Shown here: piece after piece, positions 59,601-63,375 of the stretch
Position numbering within the stretch: the stretch's first letter is position 1
Layout of the letters: every line of letters begins with the position of its first letter
Source of the DNA: Petrosia ficiformis
Lineage: Eukaryota > Porifera > Demospongiae > Haplosclerida > Petrosiidae
Direction: 5' to 3'
DNA length: 64,000 nucleotides
Assembly: GCA_947044365.1 (NCBI GenBank)
Contig: OX345636.1
Location: forward strand, 36,171,212-36,235,211
Translations under genes and position numbers: made by a program
Notes under the pieces: generated by a model
The model's input: only the letters and a program-made list of their open reading frames with translations
The model's database searches: none
What the model was told of the DNA's origin: nothing

Positions 59601-62121
59601 TTTATGAAATTATGAACTTGTGAATAATTATTCAAATCCTATATACGACAGTGTGCGACTGTTACTATGTCACTCACTAACTATTTACTATTTACATTGT
59701 TGTCACATATGTAACAACGGGTTTGTATATCACTATCAAGTTTGTCTAAAATACTCTTGGTTTGAACATTTACAAACTATATAACATGTACACAATGAAT
59801 GTTATGAGCAATATCTCACCTCTAAAATAACTTTGCAAACAAGCCACTGAAATGAGTTAGTTGTATCTCGAGTAGGCAATTTCTAAAAAAGAGAACAGTA
59901 CCATGATATATTATTATAAACTTACATACACAATGAAAACTTACAATAAAGGTACTGAGTTCTTTCAAAATAGCATTTGAAATATTGGTTTTATTCTTTT
60001 TGTGGAGAAATTGATGAAATGCTGTTTCATCAGCTTCCACTAATGATGAATCTGTTGAACTGGTAAGGAGGTCTTTAATATTTAGCTGAATCAAATCCAA
60101 GAACAGATCAGATGGACGGTTGCAATTTTCATAGAATCTGCTAACCATTTCAAAAAACACCAAAATATCAGACTGTTTTCCTGGAGGATTTCTGTAGAAT
60201 ATAACAAAGATGTACTACTAAATGTAGTTGGCTATCATGTAGAAATGACATCAGAGGAGTTCTTCACAATTTGAAATTACTTAATTTAATAAAATTCCAC
60301 TTTTTACATGTCTTGTAAGACCAGAAATCAATCATAATAAAGTAATATGTCCTGTTTTGCAATAAAAGCTTCAGCAAGACCAAAACATATTATTGAAGTA
60401 CAACTATACCTTAAAACCCAAGCTTCAATGACTTTGAGATAGTCAGATTTGGAACAAACTAGATCATCCTCTTCGACTATGATTTCACAATTTTGAAAGT
60501 AATCCTTAAATATCTAAGTAATGATAAGAGTACATAAATGTATTTCTCAATCACAAATGAGTTTAGATCTCTTAATTTATCATTTGGGTTAAAGATAATG
60601 GCCGTATAAAACACAATATTTAATTAACAAAAAAGTAATCCTGATGCTTTTCAGTAACTGCTCATATATGTACTAATAACCAAAACAATTAACAAAGATA
60701 CCAACAAGTATTTAGTAGTAGACTGTTGTACTGCCACAAAATAAAATTTGAATTATAAGTATAATAATTATTATACTTCATGCTTGGTCGCATTGTATTT
60801 CTTTAATGTTTTTTACACTCACGGAATCATCAGTGATATGTCGTGACCTTGTATATTTCTCAATTACAAGAAATCTATGTGGGTCCAATAACTTCAAACT
60901 CTCTCTGAATTTCATATACAACTGTATCAGATTAAAACATGCATCAAAATTAGATGAATAATTATTACTGATTAATTAATTAACCCTTAGAGGACTGATG
61001 TCACATAAATGTGACATTTGACACCTACGTGGTTCGGAGTGTGTTACGAAGCACTCCTAATACTTGTAATTGGTGTCAGGGGCAAGCCCATGAAAATGAC
61101 TAAAAAAAAATGATGGTGTTTCGGCCATCCTTTGGTCCAAATAATGAGTACGGGGGATTTTAAAAAGGGGTGTCCTACCGTTAATGGGGATTCAAACGGG
61201 GCGCAGCCCTGTTGTCGCCCATGCAATTAGCGGTTTCAGTGACCCTGCCCTTGTGCTCTGGTGGGTACCTGAGGCATTTCTCTTGCTGTAAAACCTGAAA
61301 TCTTGGGTGTAGCTGGAGCCAACATGCAATGGGGTCATTTGGTTTGCCCCAGTTCTAGTCAAAAGAGGGAGAGCACTGCATTTGATTTAATCCTACGAAG
61401 CGCTTAGGGACTTTATAGTCCTGGTAAGCAAGTTGGTAGAAGTAGTACTCCATGTCGGAAAAGGGGCCAAGTTTGTGGTAAAGAAAGTGAACGGTTGCCA
61501 AAATATATGCAATAGAGACGCCAGTGTTGGAGATGGGATGAATCTTGAAAAACAAGCTCAGTCCTCTAAGGGTTAAAGCATTAAGTTTTTCTACTTGTAA
61601 TGACAAAGTAATCATAATTATAGCTAAATTGTAAATCCACATTCACTATACCTTTTGCTTAATTGCTTTCAAGTGATGTTTAATTACTGCATCCTCATTG
61701 AAAAGCAAGTCAATACAATGTGTATGACTATCACTGTGAACTTTGTCAAATGGTATGCTTTTGATTAGTAGCTTCAACCACTTGAGAGACTTGTCAGTAA
61801 AAGACTCCTTACAATTGCTGTCTTTCATGAATGCTTCAACAGCAGTAATAAAGCCCACTCCCTGAAGGATTAAAAGAGGTCATAAAATATTTGCATACTA
61901 ACAATAATAATAATTATAATTCTGAAATAAATAAACACAGTACATGTACCTCAGTAATCATGTTCATCCAATGTCCTTCAGTACACACTGTCCTGAAATC
62001 ATTGTACTTTGTGTCTTTCAGTATATCACGATATGATGTATGCAAGGGCATAATAAAGTCTGCCAAAAAATCAGTCTTCCATTCGTATTCTAGTTGCTTT
62101 GGAAGTGTTAGTAAAACATTC
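6875..62121 (-). CDS. RNF213: RNF213 (mysterin)-like giant AAA+ ATPase, 54 exons traced, 5' end missing
   Basis: RNF213 is a cytosolic dynein-like AAA+ ring ATPase and ubiquitin ligase acting in lipid-droplet biology and in coating of intracellular pathogens. Here 54 exons join in one frame (about 4,463 codons), every junction GT-AG with matching phase, and end at a TGA at 6877-6875. Diagnostic parts counted from the first visible codon: P-loop GHAGNGKS near 1235, P-loop GETGVGKT at 1646-1653, Walker B IFFDEVNT at 1823-1830, sensor VAACNPHR near 1857, P-loop-like GPPGCSKT at 2116-2123, Walker B VVLMDEAG near 2191-2198, and arginine-finger motif NRFEK near 2514. From the AAA3 P-loop to the C-terminus is about 2,810 residues, close to what is known for human RNF213 (whole protein about 5,200). 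About 700-800 N-terminal residues are therefore probably outside the window. No RING or RZ zinc finger was found. The intact frame argues for a living gene. Family call is firm; single exon edges are less sure. Confidence 0.88.
7725..10087 (-). CDS. RNF213-like exons 49-52 (C-terminal domain)
   Basis: Exons 10027-10087, 9578-9694, 8276-8424 and 7725-7912. They encode VESSAVSLGDLVENIPADYM, YMLNVLKHCHSLSYHSLLEI, LVRDQIKNNKLPDFLKSHAV and LKFLEELRMIEIMKALQTFV. Phases run 1-0, 0-0, 0-2 and 1-1. Exon 52 could also read on to a second donor at 7687, but only the GAAG/GTAATG donor at 7725 joins the next exon in frame. A partial hairpin MITE lies at about 8,630-8,850 in the intron between exons 50 and 51. 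Confidence 0.72.
8629..8850. mobile_element. MITE family A, partial copy
   Basis: The left arm (CAAGAATAATAATAAACATT through CCCTACATAAGTAC) is joined by an internal deletion to the distal part (AAATGCTGGTGTAAGTTATA). The hairpin's second arm is lost. Located in the intron between exons 50 and 51. Confidence 0.75.
10338..13399 (+). pseudogene. Decayed Ty3/gypsy retrotransposon (gag-PR-RT-RH-IN)
   Basis: In the intron between exons 48 and 49, antisense to the host gene. Gag fragment with DALRDQFVCGIYIESIHKEL (about 10471-10530). Two zinc knuckles follow at about 10720-10830 (CGKPGN, CHSCGNIGHIAPVC), the first broken by stops. Protease has MELDTGVAMS near 11021. RT has VPNKDGKLRICGDYKV, KIDLSHAYQQMPLDNP and YIDDILVSG (about 11440-11470), with an internal deletion after RLPFG. 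RNase H has LQLATDASPYGVGAV at about 11872-11920. The integrase zinc-binding and core part is near 12500-12770 (YVWWPTIDNDIETLVKACLP), then a deletion. Many stops; not functional. Confidence 0.9.
13212..13399 (+). repeat. Putative 3' LTR of the gypsy element
   Basis: Follows a purine tract (GGTGGGGAGGAA), begins TGTGATATATG and ends ACACTACA, with a TATA-like GTATAAATAG near 13291. No matching 5' LTR is seen upstream of the gag fragment, so the boundaries are inferred. Confidence 0.5.
13678..14991 (-). CDS. RNF213-like exons 44-48 (C-terminal domain)
   Basis: Exons 14878-14991, 14769-14821, 14185-14695, 13980-14122 and 13678-13929. Exon 46 contains YQFLLMRPILDAGIRILPDL followed by VDFYQWIHTQF, the helical block before the end of RNF213. 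Exon 47 uses a weak donor (AAA/GTATTC), chosen because it alone keeps the frame into exon 48. Exon 48 holds a Cys cluster (SRCCCVSPSCFNPSCESD) that could bind metal but does not match RING or RZ spacing. Confidence 0.75.
15043..15584 (-). CDS. RNF213-like exons 42-43: start of C-terminal domain, RZ finger absent
   Basis: Exon 42 (15451-15584) encodes MTHLWSHLFYPEVLVGTFIP; exon 43 (15043-15396) continues YEHPVGSKMYDEVTVLSDTG and then TGHCLSQES with a following hydrophobic helix. In vertebrate RNF213 an RZ zinc finger (RNF213-ZNFX1 type, with conserved Cys and His) lies between a segment like the first and the TGHVLG segment. Here only 18 residues separate them and none is Cys. The joint is at a clean GTAAGA donor and TCAG acceptor, with phase 0 on both sides. 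Confidence 0.82.
15646..16549 (-). CDS. RNF213-like exons 38-41
   Basis: Exons 16367-16549, 16143-16327, 15880-15976 and 15646-15790. Exon 38 starts at an ATG (IMDVDMILNEHFGECNGLL) but its phase fits internal joining. Exon 39 carries KEMVISSQKLVPRVLLKTM, exon 40 KKYLCMMSIFLAAYNHFYI, exon 41 IPHAYMHLITLFIGGGKTSN. The acceptor of exon 41 is AG in GGAG rather than a pyrimidine-rich site, so this boundary is the least certain; the frame needs it. Region between the RING position and the C-terminal domain. Confidence 0.65.
16655..17705. mobile_element. MITE family A, long copy 2
   Basis: Hairpin arms at about 16660-16800 and 16830-16975 (CCCTACATAAGTAC ... GTACTTATGTAGGGTTA), followed by about 720 bp homologous to 5,860-6,630, including the closing ACTACTGTACTCTCTGATA. 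Fills the intron between exons 37 and 38. Confidence 0.8.
18042..19415 (-). CDS. RNF213-like exons 33-37, where a RING would be expected
   Basis: Exons 18987-19415, 18763-18933, 18359-18700, 18199-18303 and 18042-18134, all phase 0, with introns of 53-64 bp. They are helical (SYYMLQFLSLFYDNVKLDSE, EIMRDAIAVFFTLINVN, FVEQIIQHLMKSVTTEQ). Counted back from the C-terminus, this is the stretch where vertebrate RNF213 has its C3HC4 RING. The only Cys pair of the right spacing is CLMC in exon 35, and it is not followed by the His and further Cys pairs. The introns are too short to hide a RING exon, except the 1.5-kb intron after exon 37, which is filled by a repeat. Confidence 0.78.
19697..20846 (-). 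CDS. RNF213-like exon 32 (E3-shell-like region)
   Basis: A 1,150-bp exon encoding 383 residues. It starts with EQPNKILCFSRTTSSLFESL, then a strand-rich part DLLIVLVNVQEISKE and KHFIILLHFPSENFYKHCYP with SLFLDGWNHCYLDAIAP. This pattern (ILLHFP, then a tryptophan-containing strand and YLD) follows the AAA ring in RNF213 relatives. The second half, with PYFPFFNIVYDAIEDFL, resembles the segment before the RING in vertebrate proteins. No zinc-binding cysteine pattern is present. Confidence 0.82.
21347..21507 (+). repeat. 5' LTR of the Gmr1-like element
   Basis: Shares AACTATTATTAAT, GTGTCTAGAACATT and the run AGACTATGTATTTGAGTGAT with the 3' LTR. It ends near TTACA and is followed by TTTGGTGGCAGAGG, a typical primer-binding region. 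The left edge is taken from the match to the 3' LTR. Confidence 0.7.
25486..25593 (+). repeat. 3' LTR of the Gmr1-like element
   Basis: Begins TGTAAACTATTATT after the purine tract AGAAAGAGGGATTAG and ends GTAGTTACA. It is shorter than the 5' LTR, lacking the last 50 bp or so. Confidence 0.75.
26938..27275 (-). CDS. RNF213-like exon 31
   Basis: A 338-bp exon isolated between two transposon-filled introns of about 6.7 and 6.1 kb. It encodes about 112 mostly helical residues (EPSEVFEDIEYALTTL, MPPEVFLAMKEKIPKYY). Phase 0 in and 2 out match exon 30 and exon 32. By order it lies after the last AAA motifs. No domain is recognised in it. Confidence 0.75.
27375..27640. mobile_element. Diverged MITE family A copy
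   Basis: Inverted arms around TACCACTTCCACATAAC and GTTATGTGGAAGTGGTA at about 27418-27437 and 27503-27522, with the family flank CTCTTTCATTTTTTAAAATG to the right. In the intron between exons 30 and 31. Confidence 0.7.
28741..30060 (+). pseudogene. Transposon-encoded protein remnant, interrupted
   Basis: Before the minisatellite: NLREEMKETRQALKRYLGLS and FQSCFSCSKCKALADD with a CxxC pair. After it: VKAEWHFSATSHGKGVCDGI, then PLQLYDWARTSLKAIQFTYC and LHPQGPACSYKYP in the 29583-30014 frame. The motif ATSHGKGxCDG recurs in uncharacterised transposon proteins of invertebrates. Stops (for example TGA near 29530) and the satellite expansion make it nonfunctional. I do not assign an enzymatic role. 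Confidence 0.6.
28950..29432. repeat. 7-bp minisatellite (GACCAAA/GACCAGA), inverting at about 29353
   Basis: About 55 units of GACCAAA with GACCAGA, GTCCAAA and GACCAAACCAAAC variants run to about 29350. The array then switches to the reverse complement (TTTGGTC) to 29432, so the block can fold back. Because 7 is not a multiple of 3 and the unit has no stop, long frames open on both strands; these are not genes. Confidence 0.97.
30902..32885 (+). pseudogene. hAT-family transposase pseudogene (BED finger)
   Basis: Fragments in shifting frames: a BED-type zinc finger remnant at about 31270-31370 (CIFHQDM, NLFSHLEHHHKKE), then a catalytic-domain part (FCKLMNVAEPRFNVPSWTYF; VHFCTITTDLWTAKYQTRGY; TTDNARN) at 31489-31926. 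The C-terminal region follows, with LDPRCKAISFLDDF near 32405 and the dimerisation end (NELRKYDAEDPETLV, then SSAG and LSPENVDYYG) near 32665-32885. Many stops and shifts. In the intron between exons 30 and 31, antisense to the host gene. Confidence 0.85.
32895..33292. mobile_element. MITE family B, intact copy
   Basis: Ends in inverted ATCCCTATGATTGCTTT (about 32911) and AAAGCAATCATAGGGAT (about 33264-33280). The body is shared with 50.46-50.88 kb, including CGGTCAATTAATGGGCGTGG. No coding capacity. Directly abuts the end of the hAT pseudogene. Confidence 0.85.
34015..35953 (-). CDS. RNF213-like exons 28-30 (AAA4 end and following AAA unit)
   Basis: Exons 35717-35953, 34784-35152 and 34015-34221, all phase 0. 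Exon 28 has RYKLLIDHSEDESLVRFLF, exon 29 has VVLSQCDEIHESFYDLFNQ, HPEFQCVVVLKYSEL and APFLNRFEKFHL. The last is the strand-plus-arginine motif that closes AAA units of RNF213 (NRFEK). Exon 30 is KEIPPPGLYGQQQHTLLSL and a polar stretch. A TA-flanked MITE sits in the intron between exons 27 and 28. Confidence 0.88.
36028..36429. mobile_element. TA-flanked MITE (Tc1/mariner-like ends)
   Basis: TGACACATGGGCAGAG at 36031-36046 is mirrored by CTCTGCCCTATGTGTCA at 36411-36427, with TA on both sides. About 400 bp, no coding sequence. Sits in the intron between exons 27 and 28. Confidence 0.75.
36563..38192 (-). CDS. RNF213-like exons 26-27: AAA3 Walker B/sensor 1 and AAA4
   Basis: Exon 26 (38112-38192) is IFFDEVNTASCLGFLKEI plus linker: the AAA3 Walker B with DE. 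Exon 27 (36563-38053, 1,491 bp, 497 codons) opens with PLPQNIFIVAACNPHRTN, the sensor-1 strand with its conserved Asn. After a long helical insert comes the AAA4 P-loop IIIGPPGCSKTLSF, then YQCSKHSTTEDIKTLF, Walker B VVLMDEAGLPEE and the sensor-like DAAKSNRAV. The order and these motifs are specific to RNF213. AAA4 has Ser where the invariant Gly of GKT usually sits; as far as I recall vertebrate RNF213 shows a similar SK at this place. Confidence 0.93.
38261..38907 (-). CDS. RNF213-like exons 24-25 (AAA3, between Walker A and B)
   Basis: Exon 24 (38832-38907) encodes SITSLLMKFLFGKQRQLFEV; exon 25 (38261-38355) encodes GLTPSDIKEFLQPIIDEEGS. Phases are 0-1 and 2-0. These cover the helical part of AAA3 between the P-loop and the Walker B strand. 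Support is frame continuity plus good donor and acceptor sites (GTATGT, GTAAGT). Confidence 0.7.
39193..40007 (-). CDS. RNF213-like exons 22-23: AAA3 Walker A
   Basis: Exon 22 (39901-40007) encodes ESEMIGNFGFHFPSP and exon 23 (39193-39736) encodes RKDPSQSGLSVLQNQGYVL, the approach to the AAA3 module. It then carries MPVIISGETGVGKTFLLETL, a full Walker A motif (GETGVGKT). In vertebrate RNF213, AAA3 is one of two modules that bind and hydrolyse ATP. Here all Walker A residues are present. About 110 further residues lead to the next exons. Confidence 0.9.
40120..42180 (+). pseudogene. Tyrosine-recombinase element remnant (DIRS/Ngaro or Crypton type)
   Basis: The recognisable part is at about 41290-41890. 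It has a core-binding-like lead (PCLEYVHQRG), then CLGFF and REFTCQLSKAYSFFLLSPTD followed by ICVNSHTHPHYED and YLGRTGETLCTVQ (41442-41684). These match the helix-strand core of tyrosine recombinases in DIRS and Crypton elements. Downstream, broken by stops, come FRIGPAT and a KSAAYG-like box that would carry the catalytic Tyr. The 1.1 kb upstream shows no recognisable RT. Located in the intron between exons 21 and 22, antisense. Confidence 0.6.
42312..42779 (-). CDS. RNF213-like exons 20-21
   Basis: Exons 42584-42779 and 42312-42519. The first encodes HHWNSSVPPRWKRLLKK and a conserved-looking MPPHVKTRKLYQRMFIR segment. The second has RRCHFMEESYHMRYFEG, a motif shared with RNF213 relatives between AAA2 and AAA3, then a polar linker to the donor CAA/GTAAGT. 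Splice phases 2-1 and 2-1-0 are consistent. The following 2.3-kb intron contains a tyrosine-recombinase element. Confidence 0.8.
42801..43212 (-). CDS. RNF213-like exons 18-19 (AAA2 continuation)
   Basis: Exons 43060-43212 and 42801-43002, separated by a 57-bp intron. The junction reads QIYVEVPVFNQTSQEESYL; IYVEVP is a strand typical of the RNF213 family at this position, followed by FPVFSFIGKKKCV and AMLVCKYLKA. Phases are 0-0 then 0-1. The 3.1-kb intron before exon 18 holds an LTR-retrotransposon remnant and a small MITE. Confidence 0.8.
43497..45462 (+). pseudogene. LTR-retrotransposon gag remnant nested in a MITE family B copy
   Basis: Outer ends are ATCCCTATGATTGCTTT (43499) and the inverted AACAATCATAGGGAT (about 45448-45462). 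Inside, related segments ATAAAAGCACCACAAT occur at 43836 and 45198 and look like LTR pieces. Between them a broken frame includes GADFTLWLQLFELHVAQTGI (about 43960-44020) and GSLEEALKQLHRSCHKPET, of gag type. Several stops. In the intron between exons 17 and 18. Confidence 0.6.
46348..47105 (-). CDS. RNF213-like exons 16-17: AAA2 module with intron-split Walker A
   Basis: Exon 16 (47024-47105) ends in ELVYGHAG with the last codon split, and exon 17 (46348-46523) continues GNGKSYYIKYVIEV. Joined, they give GHAGNGKS, a GxxxxGKS Walker A P-loop followed by a helix. Downstream residues LTIPVNEGFDVKRCIHKL and the strand MIHINFTLPF match what I know of the second, catalytically weak AAA unit of RNF213. 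I see no clear acidic Walker B pair in the following exons, so ATP hydrolysis here is doubtful. Confidence 0.75.
47206..48056 (-). CDS. RNF213-like exons 13-15
   Basis: Exons 47832-48056, 47404-47769 and 47206-47331, separated by 62- and 72-bp introns, all phase 0. They encode about 239 residues, including LLSFFSNLKILQIYRFLE and YDVVFIETNPSIMRTMPWCF. The latter ends in a hydrophobic strand plus acidic turn resembling the strand architecture just before the second AAA module of RNF213. That comparison is by order and general pattern, not by alignment. Confidence 0.75.
48214..48804. mobile_element. Foldback element with about 92-bp inverted arms
   Basis: Left arm about 48216-48307 (AAACCCATGTGAAG ... 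AGCTGGTGTTA) and right arm about 48712-48803 (TAACACCAACTAAATG ... CATGGGTTT). Both contain GCAACTCCCACGCAATTAAT or its complement. The 400-bp centre has no recognisable gene. Lies in the intron between exons 12 and 13. Confidence 0.8.
49264..49319 (-). CDS. RNF213-like exon 12 (short)
   Basis: A 56-bp exon with acceptor TCAG and donor GAG/GTAAGC. It encodes AMEKKNEVFAVLLLNTKPE once the split alanine codon is completed by exon 11. The ATG at 49317 could in principle be an alternative translation start, but in-frame exons upstream make an internal position more likely. Its phase fits only the shorter donor of exon 11. Confidence 0.55.
50464..50885. mobile_element. MITE family B, second intact copy
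   Basis: Same ends and body as the copy at 32.9 kb, including GTATACGTAGTTAAGGAAGT and AATTAATGGGCGTGGCGC. The right end is followed by a second AAAGCAATCATAGGGAT at about 50870-50887, a partial duplication of the terminus. Confidence 0.85.
51060..51500. mobile_element. piggyBac-type MITE, left-truncated copy
   Basis: Homologous to 61,080-61,572 (TAGTCAAAAGAGGGAGA-like and TGAAGTAGTACTCCAT stretches). It ends CAGTCCTCTAAGG followed by TTAA at 51501-51504. The left terminus is missing or diverged. Confidence 0.75.
51501..52215 (-). pseudogene. Ty3/gypsy remnant: gag piece fused to integrase
   Basis: On the minus strand, same orientation as the host gene. Gag-type residues (LTFERAFEIAQGVKLIDQ and a DRFMCGLLNELVQKQLL stretch) at about 52000-52200. 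After a deletion of the pol core comes an integrase zinc-binding part (SYFWWPLLDGYIEVLAKSCN) and core (GPQFVSDRFFRFMRNNGIEH, VPYHPVTNGAIERS) at 51501-51960. Stops interrupt it. In the intron between exons 11 and 12. Confidence 0.85.
52436..52518. repeat. (TA)n and (GT)n microsatellites
   Basis: A TATATA run broken by AATT, followed by a pure GT stretch of about 9 units. Intronic, 109 bp downstream of the longer exon 11 form. Confidence 0.9.
52627..53092 (-). CDS. RNF213-like exons 10-11, with an ambiguous donor
   Basis: Exon 10 is 52959-53092. Exon 11 starts at 52743. Two donors are possible for exon 11. A GTGAAT after 52627 keeps 39 codons but leaves phase 0, which does not join exon 12. 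A better-scoring CAG/GTAATT after 52698 leaves phase 1 and does join it in frame. I used the shorter form (52698-52743) for the length of the whole reading frame. The extra 71 bp also read as open coding sequence (NFKFQEVNYSHPF), so alternative splicing or a missing exon in the 3.3-kb intron remains possible. Confidence 0.55.
53325..53660. repeat. Stacked palindromes, copy 1
   Basis: Consecutive hairpins: ATGGTGTCATC with GATGTCACCAT enclosing paired GGTCTATAT stems, then GGTCCTATAT with its complement enclosing TTTGTGTCCTCGGATGTG and its inverted partner around CTCGCAGGC. Flanked by (AT)n. Repeated about 910 bp away at 54.24 kb. Intron between exons 9 and 10. Confidence 0.9.
53661..54239. 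repeat. Spacer with further short palindromes and (AT)n
   Basis: Contains ATATGGCATAT- and ATATGTCATAT-type palindromes, a GC-richer stretch (GACGTCACGCACATGCGCAG) and a 50-bp AT run at about 54194-54246. No gene seen. The spacer's start is partly repeated after the second copy (AACAGAAACATCAA). Confidence 0.6.
54240..54525. repeat. Stacked palindromes, copy 2
   Basis: Same arrangement as at 53.33 kb: GATGGTGACATC with GATGTCACCATC, and GGACCCTCATTTTGTGTCC with its inverted partner around GATATAGCCCTCGCAGGC. The stems are better matched than in copy 1. Confidence 0.9.
54526..55020. repeat. Downstream part of the palindrome repeat and (AT)n
   Basis: Shares AACAGAAACATCAA and TATGTACCATGCCTTCT with the unit before it and ends in an (AT)n run at about 54970-55008. 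A plus-strand stretch near 54695 (ACACCAAAGAGGAAG) shows no sustained frame. No gene recognised. Confidence 0.6.
55251..56531 (-). CDS. RNF213-like exons 8-9
   Basis: Exon 8 (55421-56531, 1,111 bp) and exon 9 (55251-55365) are separated by a 55-bp intron. Exon 8 encodes 370 residues, largely helical, with runs such as EYTLEQRALDD-like charged helices and VEGAIGVVLDAVKGNITLKH. Coding without stops over this length and the consistent phase (1 in, 0 out, then 0 in, 1 out) support it. The acceptor of exon 8 has an (AT)n tract starting about 18 bp upstream (56549-56604). No catalytic motif; it is placed in the N-terminal stalk by order. Confidence 0.8.
56549..56604. repeat. (AT)n microsatellite beside the exon 8 acceptor
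   Basis: About 27 AT units starting 18 bp upstream of the AG acceptor of the 1.1-kb exon 8 on the minus strand. Length change here could affect the polypyrimidine or branch-point region. Confidence 0.95.
57187..57740 (-). CDS. RNF213-like exon 7
   Basis: A 554-bp exon in phase 0, ending after TG of a tryptophan or cysteine codon at a GTAAGT donor. It encodes about 185 residues of mixed helices with no recognisable motif, including stretches like SPVSIHDLVTAIAPLFEKF. By position it belongs to the stalk region before the AAA modules. It lies between two large introns; the upstream one (57741-59819) carries a tyrosine-recombinase element remnant. Frame continuity with both neighbouring exons is the main evidence. 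Confidence 0.75.
58190..59160 (+). pseudogene. Second tyrosine-recombinase element remnant
   Basis: Shares the lead region with the copy at 41.3 kb (CCCCTGCCTGGAATATGTG versus CCCCTGCCTAGAGTATGTG, and CTCTATTTGAGTGCAAT). Translation in shifting frames gives LEYVLKGLQREV and MLWGTCCLGFL, which resemble the core-binding to catalytic transition. Much shorter than the first copy and broken by stops. In the intron between exons 6 and 7, antisense. Confidence 0.5.
58741..58775. repeat. Perfect 17-bp-arm palindrome
   Basis: CAATAGTGTCCTGTGAC, one T, then its exact reverse complement. Could form a cruciform; interrupts the tyrosine-recombinase remnant. Confidence 0.95.
59820..62121 (-). CDS. RNF213-like exons 1-6 (N-terminal region)
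   Basis: Six exons: 61950-62121, 61652-61861, 60823-60921, 60410-60513, 59945-60191 and 59820-59882. Each is bounded by AG and GT on the minus strand, and phases match throughout. The translation is helical and leucine-rich, starting with residues such as LLTLPKQLEYEWKTDFLADF. It has no catalytic motif and would correspond to the N-terminal arm or stalk of the RNF213 ring. The first traced exon begins with one base of a split codon, so at least one more exon lies upstream. I could not find it between 62,122 and 64,000. A piggyBac MITE sits in the intron between exons 2 and 3. Confidence 0.7.
60984..61572. mobile_element. piggyBac-type MITE with TTAA target duplication
   Basis: Starts CCCTTAGAGGACTGATG and ends CAGTCCTCTAAGGG; flanked by TTAA at 60980-60983 and 61573-61576. 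TTAA targeting and CCC termini are hallmarks of piggyBac. 589 bp, no transposase. In the intron between exons 2 and 3. Confidence 0.9.
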
Positions 62122-63095
62122 CTGTATGTATATAAAATCAAATATTAGTTAACTGCCTTTATTATACATTTGCATTAGTGTGGTAAAAGTAATGCAAGGG
62201 CAGATTCAGAGACAGTGAAAAGGGGGTGCAAAAAAACTGCACACACAGTACACAAAAAAGTTTTGCTCATTAATTATTTATGATGGATGTGGTTAAAGAA
62301 AACACATGTGAAGACTTACCTGCATGTACTAGTATTACACATTTACTAATATAAGATTCATGGTTATTGTATCAAGTATTCTAACAGCATTAGTGTATCT
62401 AACATCTTTACTTGGTAAGTTTGACATTACCCCGACCCAATGACATATTACTAGTCAAAGTAAAGTATTAATCATCCAATCTTCCTAGGTCCAACACTAG
62501 TCCAGTATAGAATGGACGCTTGGGTATGAGACACTTTGACCACACTTTAGTGTATACATGTCTTCTAGCTATAGAACAAGTATGAATCACTTTGGATATA
62601 GCAGACAAATACTACAGGAACCCCATAAAAACGAAGTTAGTACTTTTCCCCCAGTAGAACCAAAAGGAGGAGAAATATATTTGATGATGACACTAAAGGT
62701 GCATTTTTATTATTGAATTGTGTGATTAATGATGGTAGAGTATTATTTGTTTCTATATAATTATTTAAGACAGCAGTTAATTGATTGTCTTTAGAAATGT
62801 TTGTTTGAGAATTACATGTAGATAAATGAATATGCTGTCAGACAATGTTGTAAATGCCTCTCTAAAATTTTGGATTGTCTTATTTTTTTCTGTCCAAACA
62901 ATAACTGGCATTGTGACTAATATCAGTGTGTAAACCAAGGGGTTTGAAGATTACCTAAAAAAGATCCTTTAATTAAAAAAACCTACTTCCAAGCAGACAC
63001 TCCTGATGGTGCATCCTCTGAATTTACAAACCAGCTTGTGACAACTCCAGCCTTACATAATTCACTATTTAGGTGATGAAAAAATAGCTGGACAT
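62122..63095. other. No gene recognised upstream of exon 1
   Basis: AT-rich. No exon of the RNF213-like gene with suitable phase was found here on the minus strand. From about 62,990 a degraded plus-strand frame (LLMVHPLNLQTSL) may be the start of the transposase below. Confidence 0.4.
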
Positions 63096-63375
63096 TTCCC
63101 TCATGGTAATACAAAGCATAATAAAGACCATAGCTATGTACAAACTTCCCCATCAATACTTAAAAAGGTTGAAGAAAAAAGTATAACTGAAACACCATCT
63201 AACATTTATAAGTCAGAAATCACACAGCCTGTTTAATTCCCTCATGGTAATACAAAGCATACTAAAGACCATAGCTATGTACAAACTTGCCCATCGATAC
63301 TTAGAAAGGTTGAAGAAAAAAGTATGACTGAAACACCATCTAACATTTATAAGTCAGAAATCACACAGCCTGTTT
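63096..63375. repeat. 139-bp direct repeat, 141-bp period
   Basis: 63096-63234 and 63237-63375 are nearly identical (CCCTCATGGTAATACAAAGC ... CACACAGCCTGTTT). The period is 47 codons, but the junction creates an in-frame TAA at the end of the first copy. Confidence 0.95.

Noticed and set aside
60984..61572. Minus-strand frames at 61044-61226 and 61355-61642 as exons
   Set aside because: They lie inside the piggyBac MITE, and exons 2 and 3 join in phase across it.
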